64,000 nucleotides of DNA from an uncultured bacterium (GCA_903859215.1 CAIOLW010000036.1:1-64000), one strand, 5' to 3'; positions 52,249 to 62,633 are shown, counted from the stretch's first letter. Program-made: numbers and translations. The notes: a model not told the origin generated them from the sequence alone.

Positions 52249-52277
52249 ATAATCGCCCTTGCCGGGGCGGCCGTCAA
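52249..52277 (-). promoter_or_regulatory. Predicted promoter of the P-loop-like gene
   Basis: On the minus strand TTGACG (52277-52272), 17-base spacer, GATTAT (52254-52249), 50 bases before the start codon. Confidence 0.55.
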
Positions 52278-52519
52278 GCGGGGCGCCGGCAGGGCATCGT
52301 GTGGCGCGGGTGGCGATTGCGGACCGGATCTTGCCCTGATCCGTACAGGTGCGCCAGGAAGGCCGTGGGCGTTGCAGAATGCCCGCGAACGCCCCCGGGA
52401 GACCAGCCTCCGACCGGGGGAATGCCCGGTGCACCCGCGCCCCCATGGGGCGCCTGAATCCCGGTGCCGCCGCCAGGCGGCGCCAGCCGCGCGGCGCCGC
52501 TCGCCCGGGCGCCGCGCGG

Positions 52520-52553
52520 CTTGTGAACCTGCTCCGCTTGTGAACCTGCTCCG
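52520..52553. repeat. 17-base perfect tandem duplication
   Basis: CTTGTGAACCTGCTCCG occurs twice in direct succession (52520-52536, 52537-52553), followed by the partial third copy CTTGT. It lies just after the ABC-F stop codon. Confidence 0.9.
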
Positions 52554-52574
52554 CTTGTCCACCCGCGCGCCCGC

Positions 52575-54218
52575 CTACCGGTGGACGCCCGCCGCTTCGC
52601 TGCCGGTGGCCGTCACGAACTCCGCGTATGTGCCCTCGTAGACCAGCGGCGGCCGCGCCGGCTCGCCGTCGCCCTCGGGCCGCAGCTCCAGCACGCGGTT
52701 GCTCAAACCCCGCAGGAACGTGCGGTCGTGGCTGACGAAGAGCATCGTGCCTTCGAAGTCGCGCAACGCGGCGACCAGCGTGTCCTTGGTCTGCAGGTCC
52801 AGGTGGTTGGTGGGCTCGTCCAGCACCAGGAAGTTCGGCGGGTCGAACAGCATCAGCGCCAGCACCAGCCGCGAGCGCTCGCCGCCCGACAGGATGCGCA
52901 CGGGCTTGTCGACGTCGTCGCCCTGGAACTGGAAGGCGCCCAGCAGGTTGCGCAGCGTGCCGACGTTCGCCTGCGGGAAGGCCTTCTCGGCCTGCCCGTA
53001 CACGGTCAACGTGCCGTCGAGCTGCTCGAGCGACTGCTGCGCGAAGTAGCCCAGCTTCAGCGAGGCGCCCAGCCTGACCGTGCCCGCGTCCGGCGTGATG
53101 GCCTGCGCCACCAGCTTCAGCAGCGTCGTCTTGCCGGCGCCGTTGCGGCCCATCACGCACCAGCGTTCGCCGCGGCGGATCACCAGGTCGAAGCCGTCGT
53201 AGATGACGCGTGCGCCGTAGCCCTTGCTGACGCCCTTCAGTTCGACGACGTCCTCGCCCGAGCGCGGCGGCTGGCGGAACTCGAACTCGACCACGCGGCG
53301 CTGCTTCGGCGGCGTGACCAGGTCCAGCTTCTCCAGCTTCTTGACGCGGCTCTGCACCTGCGCGGCCTTGGCGGCGTGCGAGGCGAAGCGCTCGACGAAG
53401 CGGCGCTCCTTGGCCAGCATCGACTGCTGCCGCTCGTACTGGGCCTGCAGGTTGGCGGCCTGCACCGCGCGCTGGCGCTCGAAGAAGTCGTAGTCGCCGG
53501 TGTACGAGATGAACTCGCCGGCGTCGATCTCGACCACGCGCCCGACGACGCGGTTCATGAAGTCGCGATCATGGCAGGTCATGAGCAGCGCGCCGGGATA
53601 GCCCTTCAGGAACTTCTCCAGCCACAGGATGGACTCGATGTCCAGGTGGTTGGTGGGCTCGTCCATCAGCAGCACGTCGGGCCGCCCCAGCAGCACGCGC
53701 GCCATGCCGACGCGCATCTTCCAGCCGCCCGACAGCGCGCCGACGTCGCCGTCGATCTGCGCGTCGTCCAGCCCCAGCCCCTGCAGCACCTCGCGCGCGC
53801 GCGCCTCCAGTTCGTAGCCGCCGCCGTGGTGGTAGGCGTCCTGGACCTCGGCGTAGCGCTCGAGCAGCGCTTCCATGTGGTCGGCCTGTTCCGGGTCGGC
53901 CAGCGCCAGTTGGATGTCGTGAAGTTCATGATGGAGGTCGCCGAGGGTGCCGCTGCCGGCGATGGCTTCATCCAGCACAGGGCGGCCGGCCATGTCGCCG
54001 ATGTCCTGCCGGAAGTAGCCGATCGTCAGGTTGCGCGGGATCGAGACGCCGCCCTCGTCGGGCGCTTCCTCGCCGACGAGCATGCGCAGCAGCGTCGTCT
54101 TGCCGGAACCGTTGGGGCCGACCAGCCCGATCTTCTCGCCCGGGTTGACCTGCAGCGAGGTCTCCACGAACAGGATCTGGCTGCCGTAGCGCTTGGAGAT
54201 GTTGGCCAGGGCGATCAT
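52575..54218 (-). CDS. ABC-F family ATPase
   Basis: The 547-residue soluble protein has two ABC domains: Walker A GPNGSGKTT and GRNGAGKTT, signatures LSGGWKMRV and LSGGERSRL, Walker B LLMDEPTNHLD and LVLDEPTNHLD, joined by a charged helical linker (ERQRAVQAANLQAQYERQQSMLAKERRF). Without a transmembrane part it belongs to the ABC-F translation factors (EttA, Uup, YbiT-like), which bind the ribosomal E site. The linker is moderately long, so both a housekeeping and an antibiotic-protection role are possible; housekeeping is more likely. ATG 54218 begins MIALANISKRYG. Confidence 0.93.
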   Translation of the reverse strand: MIALANISKRYGSQILFVETSLQVNPGEKIGLVGPNGSGKTTLLRMLVGEEAPDEGGVSIPRNLTIGYFRQDIGDMAGRPVLDEAIAGSGTLGDLHHELHDIQLALADPEQADHMEALLERYAEVQDAYHHGGGYELEARAREVLQGLGLDDAQIDGDVGALSGGWKMRVGMARVLLGRPDVLLMDEPTNHLDIESILWLEKFLKGYPGALLMTCHDRDFMNRVVGRVVEIDAGEFISYTGDYDFFERQRAVQAANLQAQYERQQSMLAKERRFVERFASHAAKAAQVQSRVKKLEKLDLVTPPKQRRVVEFEFRQPPRSGEDVVELKGVSKGYGARVIYDGFDLVIRRGERWCVMGRNGAGKTTLLKLVAQAITPDAGTVRLGASLKLGYFAQQSLEQLDGTLTVYGQAEKAFPQANVGTLRNLLGAFQFQGDDVDKPVRILSGGERSRLVLALMLFDPPNFLVLDEPTNHLDLQTKDTLVAALRDFEGTMLFVSHDRTFLRGLSNRVLELRPEGDGEPARPPLVYEGTYAEFVTATGSEAAGVHR

Positions 54219-54341
54219 CGACGGCTCCGTGGGCGGTCGGTTCAGGCGGCCGCGCAGGCCGCGGACGGGAACGGGCCCCGCGCCGGGGGCGACGGGGCCC
54301 GCAATAGTGCGCCGCCGGCCGGCCCGGCGCCAGCGGCCTCG

Positions 54342-54371
54342 TTGACCACCGGCGTTACCCGGTGGTACGTT
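54342..54371 (+). promoter_or_regulatory. Predicted promoter of the Ser/Thr kinase gene
   Basis: TTGACC (54342-54347), 18-base spacer, TACGTT (54366-54371), about 75 bases before the GTG start. Confidence 0.6.
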
Positions 54372-54445
54372 GTACCTTCCCGGTCGGCGCTCCCGCGGCC
54401 GCCCCGGCCCCGGCCCGTCCCGAACCTGTCGGCAGGAGACCCGTC

Positions 54446-56953
54446 GTGCACGACGACGACCCGACCATCAACCTGCCGCCTCCTGCGCCGGAGCCCGCCG
54501 ATCATACCATGGCGATGTCCCCGGGAACCGCCGTCCCGAAGCCCGACCCGATCGGGCCCGGCCGCCGCATCGGGCACTACCTGCTGCGCCGCCCCATCGG
54601 CGAAGGCGGCATGGGCCTGGTCTGGGAAGCCGACCAGCAGGAGCCCATCCGCCGCCGCGTCGCGCTGAAGATGGTCAAGCGCGGCATGGACACCGCCGAG
54701 TTCATCGCCCGCTTCACGTCCGAGCGTCAGGCGCTGGCGATGATGAACCACCCGTCCATCGCCAAGGTGCTCGACGCCGGCGCCACCGATGAGGGGCGCC
54801 CGTACTTCGTGATGGAGTACGTCGAGGGCGTGCCGCTGAACGACTACTGCGACGAGGAGCGGCTCGACCTGCGCCGGCGGCTCGAACTGTTCATCCACAT
54901 CTGCGAGGGTGTCCAGCACGCGCACCAGAAGGCCATCATCCATCGCGACCTCAAGCCCTCGAACGTGCTGGTCACCGAGACCGATGGCCAACCGATGCCG
55001 AAGATCATCGATTTCGGCGTGGCCAAGGCGCTCGACACCGAGCAGTTCGACAACCTGCTGACGACCGGCGCCGGCCAGTTGATCGGCACGCCGGAGTACA
55101 TGAGCCCCGAGCAGACAGGGCTCAGCGACGCCGGGCTCGACACGCGTACCGACGTTTACGCGCTGGGCGTGCTGCTCTACGAGCTGCTGGTCGGCCAGCG
55201 CCCGTTCCGCCGCGAGGACCTCGCGGCGATGAACTTCCTGGAAGTGTTGCGGACCATCCGCGAGGTGGAGCCGCCCCGGCCGAGCGTGCGCCTGGCGAAC
55301 ATCGACCGCCAGGATCCCGACACCGCCATCCGCTGCGCCGCCTGCCGCGATACCGATCCCGAGGCACTCGTCCGCGCGCTGCGCGGCGACCTCGACTGGG
55401 TCACGATGAAGGCGCTCGAGAAGGACCGCGACCGCCGCTATGCGTCCGCGGCCTCGCTGGCGGACGACGTCCGCCACTACCTCGGCGACGAGCCGGTCAG
55501 CGTCGGCCCGCCTTCGCGGCGCTACCGTACGCGCAAGTTCGTGCGCCGACACCGCACCGGCGTATTCGCCGGCGCCCTGGTGCTGGTGGCCGTCCTCCTC
55601 GGCATTGCCGGCACCACGACCGGACTGGTCCGCGCCGTCCGCGCCGAGCGGCGGGCCCGGCTGGAGGCCGAGAGCTCGCGGCAGGTGTCGAGCTTCCTGG
55701 TGGGGATGTTCGAGGCGGCCGATCCCGAACATGCGCGCGGCCGGACGATCACCGCGCGCGAGATCCTGGACTCGGGCAGCGAGCGCATCGACCGCGAACT
55801 GGGCGCGCAGCCGCTGACCCAGGCGCGCCTGCTCAGCACGATCGGCAGCGTGTACCGCAAGCTGGGCCTGTACGACGAGGCCGAGCCCGAACTGCTGCGC
55901 GCGACCGGGATCCAGCGCACGACGTCCGGCGTGCCGCCCCAGGACAAGGCGGCCTCCCTCGGCGAGCTGGCCGGCCTGTACATCGCGCAGGCGCGCTATG
56001 CCGACGCCGAGCGCACGCTGCGCGAGGCTTTGCTGCTGGTGGACCAGGCCAACCACGACGGGCGGCTGCTGCTGGCCGGGGGCCTGACCGACCTGGGCAG
56101 CGTCTACCGGCGGCAGGGCCGTTTCGCGGAGGCGGAGCCGCTCTACCGGCAGGCGCTGGACATCCGCATAGCCGAGTTGGGCCCCCGCGCCGCGGAGGTC
56201 GCCGCCAGCGACAATTCCCTGGGCCTGCTCGCCTGGAACCAGGGCCATTTTGCGGAGGCCGAGCGGCTCTACATGGAGGCGCTGTCGATCTGGGAAGAAG
56301 TGGGCGGCCCCGACGACACGCAGTTGGCCAAGGGGCTGAACAATCTGGGAATGCTCTACCACCACCAGAAGCGCTATGCCGAAGCCCAGGCCATGTACCG
56401 GCGGGCGGTGGGCATCTACGAGCGCATCCTCGGGCCCGAGCATCCCATCACGGCGACCGCCATCAACAACCTGGCCCTGGTCGTCCATGAGCAGGGCAAC
56501 TTCGGCGAGGCGGAGCCCTTGTACCTGCGCGCGCTGGCGATCCGCGAGAAGGCGCTCGGGCCGGCGCACCCGGACGTCGCGCAGACGCTGAACAACCTGG
56601 CCAACCTGCGGCGCGACCAGAAGCGCTGGGCCCAGGCGCGCCCGGACTACGAAAGGGCGCTGGCGATCCGCACCGCGGCGCTGGGGGCCGAGCACCCGGA
56701 TGTGGGCTGGACCCTGCGCGACCTCGGCCGCATGCTGCGCGAACAGGGGCGGGCGCAGGAGGCCGATGGCTACTTCCGCAAGGCGCTCGCGATCTTCAAG
56801 GCCAGCCTCGGTCCCGACCATCCCGACCTGGCCGAGGTGCTGGACGACTACGCCAGGGTCCAGGTGGATCTCGGGAACCCGGCAAGCGCCGATTCGCTCC
56901 GCCGGTGGGCCGACCGGGTCAGGCCGAAGGCCGCGACCCCGGTTCAAAAATAA
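54446..56953 (+). CDS. Serine/threonine protein kinase with C-terminal TPR repeats
   Basis: The start is GTG 54446 with GCAGGAGA upstream, giving 835 residues. The kinase domain (residues about 40-310) has GEGGMGLVWEAD, K75 in VALKM, HRDLKPSN (D168), DFGVAK (D189) and GTPEYMSPEQ. A single transmembrane helix follows (GVFAGALVLVAVLLGIAGTT, near 375-395), and then about nine tetratricopeptide repeats with GxxHPxxAxxLNNLAxLxxxxGxxxEAxxLxxRAL-like spacing. It is a Hanks-type kinase with its kinase inside and the TPRs outside the membrane, often found in FCB and Planctomycetes. The TPRs likely bind a protein partner. Substrates are unknown. Confidence 0.92.
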   Translation: MHDDDPTINLPPPAPEPADHTMAMSPGTAVPKPDPIGPGRRIGHYLLRRPIGEGGMGLVWEADQQEPIRRRVALKMVKRGMDTAEFIARFTSERQALAMMNHPSIAKVLDAGATDEGRPYFVMEYVEGVPLNDYCDEERLDLRRRLELFIHICEGVQHAHQKAIIHRDLKPSNVLVTETDGQPMPKIIDFGVAKALDTEQFDNLLTTGAGQLIGTPEYMSPEQTGLSDAGLDTRTDVYALGVLLYELLVGQRPFRREDLAAMNFLEVLRTIREVEPPRPSVRLANIDRQDPDTAIRCAACRDTDPEALVRALRGDLDWVTMKALEKDRDRRYASAASLADDVRHYLGDEPVSVGPPSRRYRTRKFVRRHRTGVFAGALVLVAVLLGIAGTTTGLVRAVRAERRARLEAESSRQVSSFLVGMFEAADPEHARGRTITAREILDSGSERIDRELGAQPLTQARLLSTIGSVYRKLGLYDEAEPELLRATGIQRTTSGVPPQDKAASLGELAGLYIAQARYADAERTLREALLLVDQANHDGRLLLAGGLTDLGSVYRRQGRFAEAEPLYRQALDIRIAELGPRAAEVAASDNSLGLLAWNQGHFAEAERLYMEALSIWEEVGGPDDTQLAKGLNNLGMLYHHQKRYAEAQAMYRRAVGIYERILGPEHPITATAINNLALVVHEQGNFGEAEPLYLRALAIREKALGPAHPDVAQTLNNLANLRRDQKRWAQARPDYERALAIRTAALGAEHPDVGWTLRDLGRMLREQGRAQEADGYFRKALAIFKASLGPDHPDLAEVLDDYARVQVDLGNPASADSLRRWADRVRPKAATPVQK

Positions 56954-57069
56954 TCACGACATCATTGTGTATTATGCTAGTCTACTTTGCTGTGGGCCGG
57001 ATTGCCGACTCAGCCGGGCGACCGTGGCCGGCTGCCAGCGGAGCCATTCTTTCTGCGGGGGAGCATCCT

Positions 57070-58965
57070 ATGTCGTTGCGTAATGTGATCTTAATCATGT
57101 TGTGCGGCTGTCTCGCGATCGCCGCCGGCTGCAGTTTCGACCAGAACGTCGGGTCGCCCGTCACCCCGACGGCCCCTGTGGCGGTGCTTCCTCCCGCCGA
57201 CAAGGACGGCAGCGAAGTGCTCGGCCCGCCGTCGGTGCCGGTCCTCGGCGGCTCGGGCCTGTCCCAGGGCGGCGCCTGCATGGCCGGCGTCACGTCCGCC
57301 GAGGTGGTCGTGAACGTTCCCGCGGGCGCCCAGGTCAAGCAGGTCTTCGCGTACTGGGCGGGCGGCACGCTGGCCGACAGCGGCGACGGCCAGATCAAGC
57401 TGAACGGCATCCCGGTGCAGGGGCAACTCATCGGCGGCCCGATCGACTTCGTCTGGTGGCTGGGGCCGTGGTACTTCTCGGCGTACCGGGCCGACGTCAC
57501 CGGCCTGAACCTCGTCAGTGCCGGCGCAAACACGCTGACCGTTTCCGAATTCAACGACATGATCATGCCCGGTGACAAGAACGGCGGCATCAGCCTCGTC
57601 GCCATCTGGGACGACGGGACGCCGGCCGACATCTCGCTCCGTGACGGCATGGACCTGGCGTTCTTCGGCTTCACCGGCGTGCTCAATCCCACGGAACCGC
57701 AGGTGTTCACATTCGAGCCTGCAGCCACTGCGCGTGTCGCCAACCTTGTGATCCTCGCCGCGAGCGTGGGTGACCACCGCCCGAACCGCGTCCGCGCGAC
57801 GACCAGCGCCGGCATCCAGGACTTCGACAACGTCCTCGGCGGCACCGGCAACGACCTCTGGGATTCGCTCTCACTGCCGGTCGACGTGCCGGCCGGCGAG
57901 ACGGCCGTGACGGTCGAACTGGTCTCGACGTACGCGCACGCATCGCTGGGCGCGACGCTGGGCTGGACCTGCGCGGCCCTGTCCGTGCCGAAGCAGAAGA
58001 GCGAGCCTGTGCGCTACGACGCTCCCGGGGTCGTCTTCATCGACGCCGACCATGACGGCGTCCAGGACCCGACCGAGACAGGCCAGTCGGACGTCGCCGT
58101 GCTCCTGTCGCAGCCGGACAGCGAAACCAGTTACACGGCAATCTCCGGCCCGGACGGTCATTTCTCCTTCAACGTCCCGGCCGGCACGTACACGATGGAG
58201 ATCCCGTCCAGCGGCCCGGCCGGTTCGTTCAATGCCGAGTTGGCCGCCTCGTTCACGGCGACCGGCGCGCTTTCGCGCGTGGTCACCGTCGGTCCCGAGA
58301 TGTCCACCGAGTACTTCGGGTTCGTACCTGACGCCGCCGGCATCCTCGAGCGGATCCAGAGTGGCGACCTGCAGACCGACGGCTACACGCGCACGACCTG
58401 GCGCCGCCTCTTCCGCTGCGCGATCGTGAACGAGGGTGGGCACGACCTCGACGGGGATGATGACGGCGAGGGCGACGGCGAGGGCGACAGCGACGGCGGA
58501 CGGGGTGATCGCGGCGGCGACCGGATCCGCGACCGTGGCGACCACGGCGGCGGGCACCATCCCGACGAAGGCTGCAACTGCAACCCGGACTCGCTGCGCT
58601 ACAACGGCGAGGACCTGCGCGGCCTCCTGGCGACCGTCCAGACCCTGTTCCTGTCGGGGCCGTTCACGTTCACCGAAGGCAATGAGCTGCGCGAGGCCTA
58701 CCGCATCCTGACCCGCAGGTACACCACCGACGAGGAGAAGCTTGCGCAGGAGTTGCTGGCCACCGAGTTGAACTACGTCGCCGGACGGGGCATCGTCGAG
58801 CATGCCGCCCTCGTCGGCGCGCTGTCCGCGTGGTCCGAGTCCTTGCTCAATTCGGCCCCGTACGCGGTGACGACCGATGACAAGAGCAAGGCCAGCGACC
58901 TGCAGGCGGCCCTGCTCCTGTTGCAGGCCGTCAACACGGGTGGGGGCTTGGGCGGCCTCGAATAG
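57070..58965 (+). CDS. Large lipoprotein with SdrD-B-like domain and Asp/Gly-rich segment
   Basis: The 631-residue protein has a lipobox (ILIMLCGCLAIAAG-C). Residues 40-310 resemble an extracellular DUF3344-type beta domain (QVKQVFAYWAGGT, WFWLGPW-like WWLGPWYFSAYRADVT, GISLVAIWDDGT, DLAFFGF). A Cna/SdrD B-like module follows (GVVFIDADHDGVQDPTETG, GPDGHFSFNVPAGTYTMEIP). A low-complexity Asp/Gly/Arg/His stretch (residues about 455-505, with CNCN) leads to a helical C-terminal domain. It is a surface-exposed or periplasmic protein of unknown function. The leader (56954-57069) is AT-rich with TATTATGCT but no clear -35. Confidence 0.75.
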   Translation: MSLRNVILIMLCGCLAIAAGCSFDQNVGSPVTPTAPVAVLPPADKDGSEVLGPPSVPVLGGSGLSQGGACMAGVTSAEVVVNVPAGAQVKQVFAYWAGGTLADSGDGQIKLNGIPVQGQLIGGPIDFVWWLGPWYFSAYRADVTGLNLVSAGANTLTVSEFNDMIMPGDKNGGISLVAIWDDGTPADISLRDGMDLAFFGFTGVLNPTEPQVFTFEPAATARVANLVILAASVGDHRPNRVRATTSAGIQDFDNVLGGTGNDLWDSLSLPVDVPAGETAVTVELVSTYAHASLGATLGWTCAALSVPKQKSEPVRYDAPGVVFIDADHDGVQDPTETGQSDVAVLLSQPDSETSYTAISGPDGHFSFNVPAGTYTMEIPSSGPAGSFNAELAASFTATGALSRVVTVGPEMSTEYFGFVPDAAGILERIQSGDLQTDGYTRTTWRRLFRCAIVNEGGHDLDGDDDGEGDGEGDSDGGRGDRGGDRIRDRGDHGGGHHPDEGCNCNPDSLRYNGEDLRGLLATVQTLFLSGPFTFTEGNELREAYRILTRRYTTDEEKLAQELLATELNYVAGRGIVEHAALVGALSAWSESLLNSAPYAVTTDDKSKASDLQAALLLLQAVNTGGGLGGLE

Positions 58966-59077
58966 GCGCCTGGCGACAGGCACCGTCGGACAACGAAAAT
59001 CCCGGCCTGTCCTCGCGCCTTCGGCGCTGCGGATGTCCGGGATTTTCGTTGTCCAGCGGTGCCTGTCGCCGGGCGCC
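58965..59077. repeat. 113-base near-perfect palindromic element between converging genes
   Basis: Two 41-base arms (58965-59005 and 59037-59077) are complementary at 38 positions, and the centre contains a small stem GCGCC-TTC-GGCGC (59015-59027). The left arm starts at the last base of the lipoprotein stop codon. It probably acts as a bidirectional terminator, but the size and near-identity of the arms are more like a REP/MITE-type mobile palindrome. Confidence 0.85.
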
Positions 59078-59097
59078 GCACATCGTGAAGAGGGGGG

Positions 59098-59898
59098 TCA
59101 GTCGCCGCCGCTGCTGCGCGACTTGTCGGCGCCGGTCCAGGCGGCCTTCACGTACTCGCGGCGCATCTTCGCGATGTTCTGGATCGAGATCTGCTTCGGG
59201 CAGACTGCTTCGCACTCGCCGTGGTTCGAGCAGTCGCCGAAGCCCTCGGCGTCCATCTGCGCAATCATGGCCAGCGCGCGCCGGCCGCGCTCGGGGCCGC
59301 CCTGCGGCAGCCACGCCAGCTGGCTGATCTTGGCGCTGACGAACAGCGACGCCGAGGCGTTCGGGCACGCCGCCACGCAGGCGCCGCAGCCGATGCAGGT
59401 GGCCGCGTCCATCGCGTCGTCGGCCGCCAGCTTCGAGACCAGGATGGCGTTGCCGTCCGGGGCCGAGCCGACGTTCGTCGACACGAAGCCGCCCTTGCGC
59501 TGGATGCGGTCGAAGGCCTCGCGGCCCACCACGAGGTCCTTGATGATCGGGAACGGCCCGGCGCGGAACGGCTCGATTGTGATCGTGTCGCCGTCCTTGT
59601 ACTGCCGCATGCGGATCTCGCACGTCGTGGTCCCGGCATGCTTGCCGTGGGCCACGCCGCTGACCACCATGCCGCACGTGCCGCAGATGCCCTCGCGGCA
59701 GTCGCTGTCGAACTCGATCGCCTCCTCGCCCTTGCGGACGAGGTCCTCGTTCAGGATATCGAGCATCTCCAGCAGGGACATCTCCTGCTGGATGCCGCTG
59801 ACCGTGTAGTCGACGAACCGGCCCTGCGCGGCGGAGCGGGCCTGCCGCCAGATCTTCAGGTGGATCGTCATGCCGGACTTTGCGGAACTGTCGCTCAT
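59098..59898 (-). CDS. sdhB: Succinate dehydrogenase/fumarate reductase iron-sulfur subunit
   Basis: The 266-residue protein has the [2Fe-2S] segment [12 protein letters not shown] and later TTCE, then the ferredoxin-type clusters [13 protein letters not shown] and [13 protein letters not shown]. The cysteine arrangement is complete for the 2Fe-2S, 4Fe-4S and 3Fe-4S centres. It carries electrons from SdhA to the membrane cytochrome. The gene follows sdhA after 15 bases. The C-terminal extension ([15 protein letters not shown]) is longer than usual. Confidence 0.96.
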   Translation of the reverse strand: MSDSSAKSGMTIHLKIWRQARSAAQGRFVDYTVSGIQQEMSLLEMLDILNEDLVRKGEEAIEFDSDCREGICGTCGMVVSGVAHGKHAGTTTCEIRMRQYKDGDTITIEPFRAGPFPIIKDLVVGREAFDRIQRKGGFVSTNVGSAPDGNAILVSKLAADDAMDAATCIGCGACVAACPNASASLFVSAKISQLAWLPQGGPERGRRALAMIAQMDAEGFGDCSNHGECEAVCPKQISIQNIAKMRREYVKAAWTGADKSRSSGGD

Positions 59899-59913
59899 CG
59901 GACCAACCTTCCC

Positions 59914-61845
59914 TTACTTGTAGCTGCGGGTCTTCAGTTCGACGTTCTCGAACGCCAGCGGTTCCTTGTGCATCACGGGCTCCCTGCCGGGTCCCGTGTA
60001 CTCCCACGCCGAGACGAACGCGAAGTTCGCGTCGTCGCGCAGGGCCTCGCCCTCGGGCGTCTGGTGTTCCTCGCGGAAATGGCCGCCGCACGATTCCTCG
60101 CGCATCAGGGCGTCGCGCGCCATGAGCTCGCCCAGTTCGAGGTAGTCGCACAACCGGTTGGCCTGCTCCAGCTGCTTGTTCAGGTCGTCCGCGCCGCCGG
60201 TCAGGGCCAGGTCGTGCCAGAACGACTCGCGCAGCTTGCCGATCTCGGCGATGGCTTCCTTCAGGCCGCCGGCGTTGCGCGCCATGCCGACCTTGTCCCA
60301 CATCGTGCGGCCCAGTTCCCAGTGCATGTCGCGGACCGTGCGCTTGCCCTTGATGGCCAGCAGGCGCTGGATGTGCGTGCGCGACTCGTCCTCGACGGCC
60401 TTGAAGCCGTCGTGGTCGGCCTTCACGGTCGAGGCCTTGGCGTTGGCCAGGTACGACGCCACCACGCGCGGCACCACGAAATAGCCGTCGGCCAGGCCCT
60501 GCATCAGGGCGCTGGCGCCCAGCCGGTTGGCGCCGTGGTCGGAGAAGTTCGCTTCGCCGGCCACGAACAGGCCCTCGATGGTGCCCTGCAGGTTGTAGTC
60601 CACCCACAGGCCGCCCATCGTGTAGTGGGGGGCCGGGTAGATCATCATCGGCGTGTCGTAGGGGCTGTCGCCGATGATTTCGCGGTACATGTCGAACAGG
60701 TTGCCGTAACGGTCGCCGACGACGCCCTTGCCGAGCCGGCCGATCGCCTCGGCGAAGTCCAGGTACACCGACTGCGGCGAGAAGTAGGCGCTCTTGCCGA
60801 GGTCGCTCTCGACCTTGGCGGCCCGGGCGGCGATGTCGCGCGGCACCAGGTTGCCGAAGGCGGGGTAGCGACGCTCGAGGTAGTAGTCGCGATCGCTCTC
60901 GGGGATTTCGTTCGGCCGTCGCTTGTCGCCCGGCTTCTTCGGCACCCACACGCGCCCGTCGTTGCGCAGGCTCTCGCTCATCAGGGTAAGCTTGGACTGG
61001 TAGTCGCCCATCTGCGGCACGGCCGTCGGGTGGATCTGCGTGTAGCACGGGTTGCTGAACAGCGCGCCGCGCCGGTGCGCCCGCCAGATCGCCGTCGCGT
61101 TGCAGTTGACGGCGTTCGTCGACAGGTAGAACACCGGGCTGTAGCCGCCGGTGGCCAGCACCACGGCGTCCGCCGCGAAGCGCTTGATCTCGCCGGTCGT
61201 CAGCTCGCGGGCGATGATGCCGCGGGCGCGGCCGTCGACGACGACCAGGTCGAGCATCTCGTGCCGCGGGAACATCTTCACGGTGCCGGCCTCGATCTGA
61301 CGCACCAGCGCGCTGTAGACGCCCAGCAGCAGCTGCTGGCCGGTCTGGCCGCGCGCGTAGAACGTGCGGCTGACCTGCACGCCGCCGAACGAGCGGTTCG
61401 ACAGGGCGCCGCCGTACTCGCGCGCGAACGGCACGCCCATCGCCACCGACTGGTCGATGATGCCGGTCGACAGCTGCGCCAGGCGGTACACGTTCGCTTC
61501 CCTTGAGCGATAGTCGCCGCCCTTGATCGTGTCGTAGAACAACCGCTGCACGCTGTCGCCGTCGTTCTGGTAGTTCTTGGCGGCGTTGATGCCGCCCTGC
61601 GCGGCCACGCTGTGCGCGCGACGGGGGGTGTCCTGGATGCAGAAGTTGAGCACGTTGTAGCCCAGCTCGCCCAGGGTCGCCGCGGCGCCGCCGCCGGCCA
61701 GCCCGGTGCCCACGACGATCACCGTCAGCTTGCGCCGGTTGCCGCCCGGGGCCACCAGCGGGTTTTCCATCTCGTGGCGATCCCACTTGTCGGCCAGCGG
61801 GCCGCCGGGGATCTTGGCGTCCAGGACGCGGTTTCCCGTCGTCAT
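59914..61845 (-). CDS. sdhA: Succinate dehydrogenase/fumarate reductase flavoprotein subunit
   Basis: The 643-residue flavoprotein has the FAD-binding opening [21 protein letters not shown], the histidyl-FAD region [45 protein letters not shown] and [11 protein letters not shown] with the catalytic HxxR-type residues. It oxidises succinate to fumarate. Length and the insertion pattern fit the B-type (Bacteroidetes/epsilon-like) enzymes, which use menaquinone. It lies one base after sdhC. Confidence 0.96.
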   Translation of the reverse strand: MTTGNRVLDAKIPGGPLADKWDRHEMENPLVAPGGNRRKLTVIVVGTGLAGGGAAATLGELGYNVLNFCIQDTPRRAHSVAAQGGINAAKNYQNDGDSVQRLFYDTIKGGDYRSREANVYRLAQLSTGIIDQSVAMGVPFAREYGGALSNRSFGGVQVSRTFYARGQTGQQLLLGVYSALVRQIEAGTVKMFPRHEMLDLVVVDGRARGIIARELTTGEIKRFAADAVVLATGGYSPVFYLSTNAVNCNATAIWRAHRRGALFSNPCYTQIHPTAVPQMGDYQSKLTLMSESLRNDGRVWVPKKPGDKRRPNEIPESDRDYYLERRYPAFGNLVPRDIAARAAKVESDLGKSAYFSPQSVYLDFAEAIGRLGKGVVGDRYGNLFDMYREIIGDSPYDTPMMIYPAPHYTMGGLWVDYNLQGTIEGLFVAGEANFSDHGANRLGASALMQGLADGYFVVPRVVASYLANAKASTVKADHDGFKAVEDESRTHIQRLLAIKGKRTVRDMHWELGRTMWDKVGMARNAGGLKEAIAEIGKLRESFWHDLALTGGADDLNKQLEQANRLCDYLELGELMARDALMREESCGGHFREEHQTPEGEALRDDANFAFVSAWEYTGPGREPVMHKEPLAFENVELKTRSYK

Positions 61846-61846
61846 G

Positions 61847-62551
61847 CTAGTGACCTCCCGGCATGGCGTTGGGGTCGCCGTTGAGGTAGAGCCAGATCGG
61901 CAGAAGGATGAACCCGATCGCCAGCACGATCGAGATGACCAGCGCCGCGCGCGTCAGGATCGGCAGCCAGCGGTCGTTGGTCCAGCCCAGCGACTGGAAG
62001 GCGCTCCAGAACCCGTGCCGCAGGTGCATGCCCAGCAGGACCATCGCCACGACCGTGAACGCCGTGAAACCGACGCTGTTCTGGAAGGTCCCGACCACCG
62101 TCTTGTAGAGGTTCTTCACGCCCTCGGCGGTCTGCTCGTGGTCCGCGAACTTGAACAGGAAGATGTGCGCGATGACGAAGAAGGCGAGCACGGCGCCCGA
62201 GATGATCATCGAGCGCGAGGCCAGCGTCTTGCGGCTGCGGCCCCCGGCGTTGCGCGCGTACTTGTAGCCCTGCTTGCGCGCGGCCATCTTGTCGGCCACC
62301 GCGACGGTCACCGCCGCCACGACGTGGAAGGCGAAGATGACGATCAGGCCCACCTCGAAGGCGTAGATGAGCCAGCCGTGCACGGCCGTCTCCAGGAAGT
62401 GGGCGTAGCCGTTGAAGGCGTGCGGGCCGATGAAGAGGGTGAGGTTACCGAGCAGGTGGACGGCGACGAAACCGATGAGCATGAAGCCCGTCAGCCCGGT
62501 GATCACCTTCTTCCCGACCGATGACCAGGCGACCGATCCGAATGAAGACAT
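61847..62551 (-). CDS. sdhC: Succinate dehydrogenase cytochrome b subunit (type B)
   Basis: The 234-residue membrane protein has five hydrophobic helices and conserved histidines in [55 protein letters not shown] and [14 protein letters not shown], matching the single-subunit diheme cytochrome b of type B succinate:menaquinone oxidoreductases. ATG 62551 with GGGAGAG upstream is preferred to the in-frame ATG at 62608. Order sdhC-sdhA-sdhB on the minus strand is typical of this type. Confidence 0.93.
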   Translation of the reverse strand: MSSFGSVAWSSVGKKVITGLTGFMLIGFVAVHLLGNLTLFIGPHAFNGYAHFLETAVHGWLIYAFEVGLIVIFAFHVVAAVTVAVADKMAARKQGYKYARNAGGRSRKTLASRSMIISGAVLAFFVIAHIFLFKFADHEQTAEGVKNLYKTVVGTFQNSVGFTAFTVVAMVLLGMHLRHGFWSAFQSLGWTNDRWLPILTRAALVISIVLAIGFILLPIWLYLNGDPNAMPGGH

Positions 62552-62604
62552 GAAAGCGCTCTCCCGGGCTGGAGACGGAAAGCCTGCAGGCAATGGGTTC
62601 GGAA

Positions 62605-62633
62605 ACATTAAGTCGCAGGCGGGGCCATCTCAA
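62605..62633 (-). promoter_or_regulatory. Predicted promoter of sdhCAB
   Basis: On the minus strand TTGAGA (62633-62628), 17-base spacer, TAATGT (62610-62605). Confidence 0.5.

Larger units (their letters stand above)
52200..52574. other. Gene-free region of 375 bases between two leftward genes
   Basis: It holds the promoter of the downstream P-loop-like gene, several GC-rich short palindromes near 52450-52520, and the 17-base tandem duplication. No coding frame with a ribosome-binding site is visible. Confidence 0.6.

Noticed and set aside
56954-57069. Riboswitch in the leader of the large lipoprotein
   Set aside because: Some GC-rich stems can be drawn, but none of the conserved sequences of known classes (c-di-GMP, cobalamin, TPP, SAM) could be recognised.
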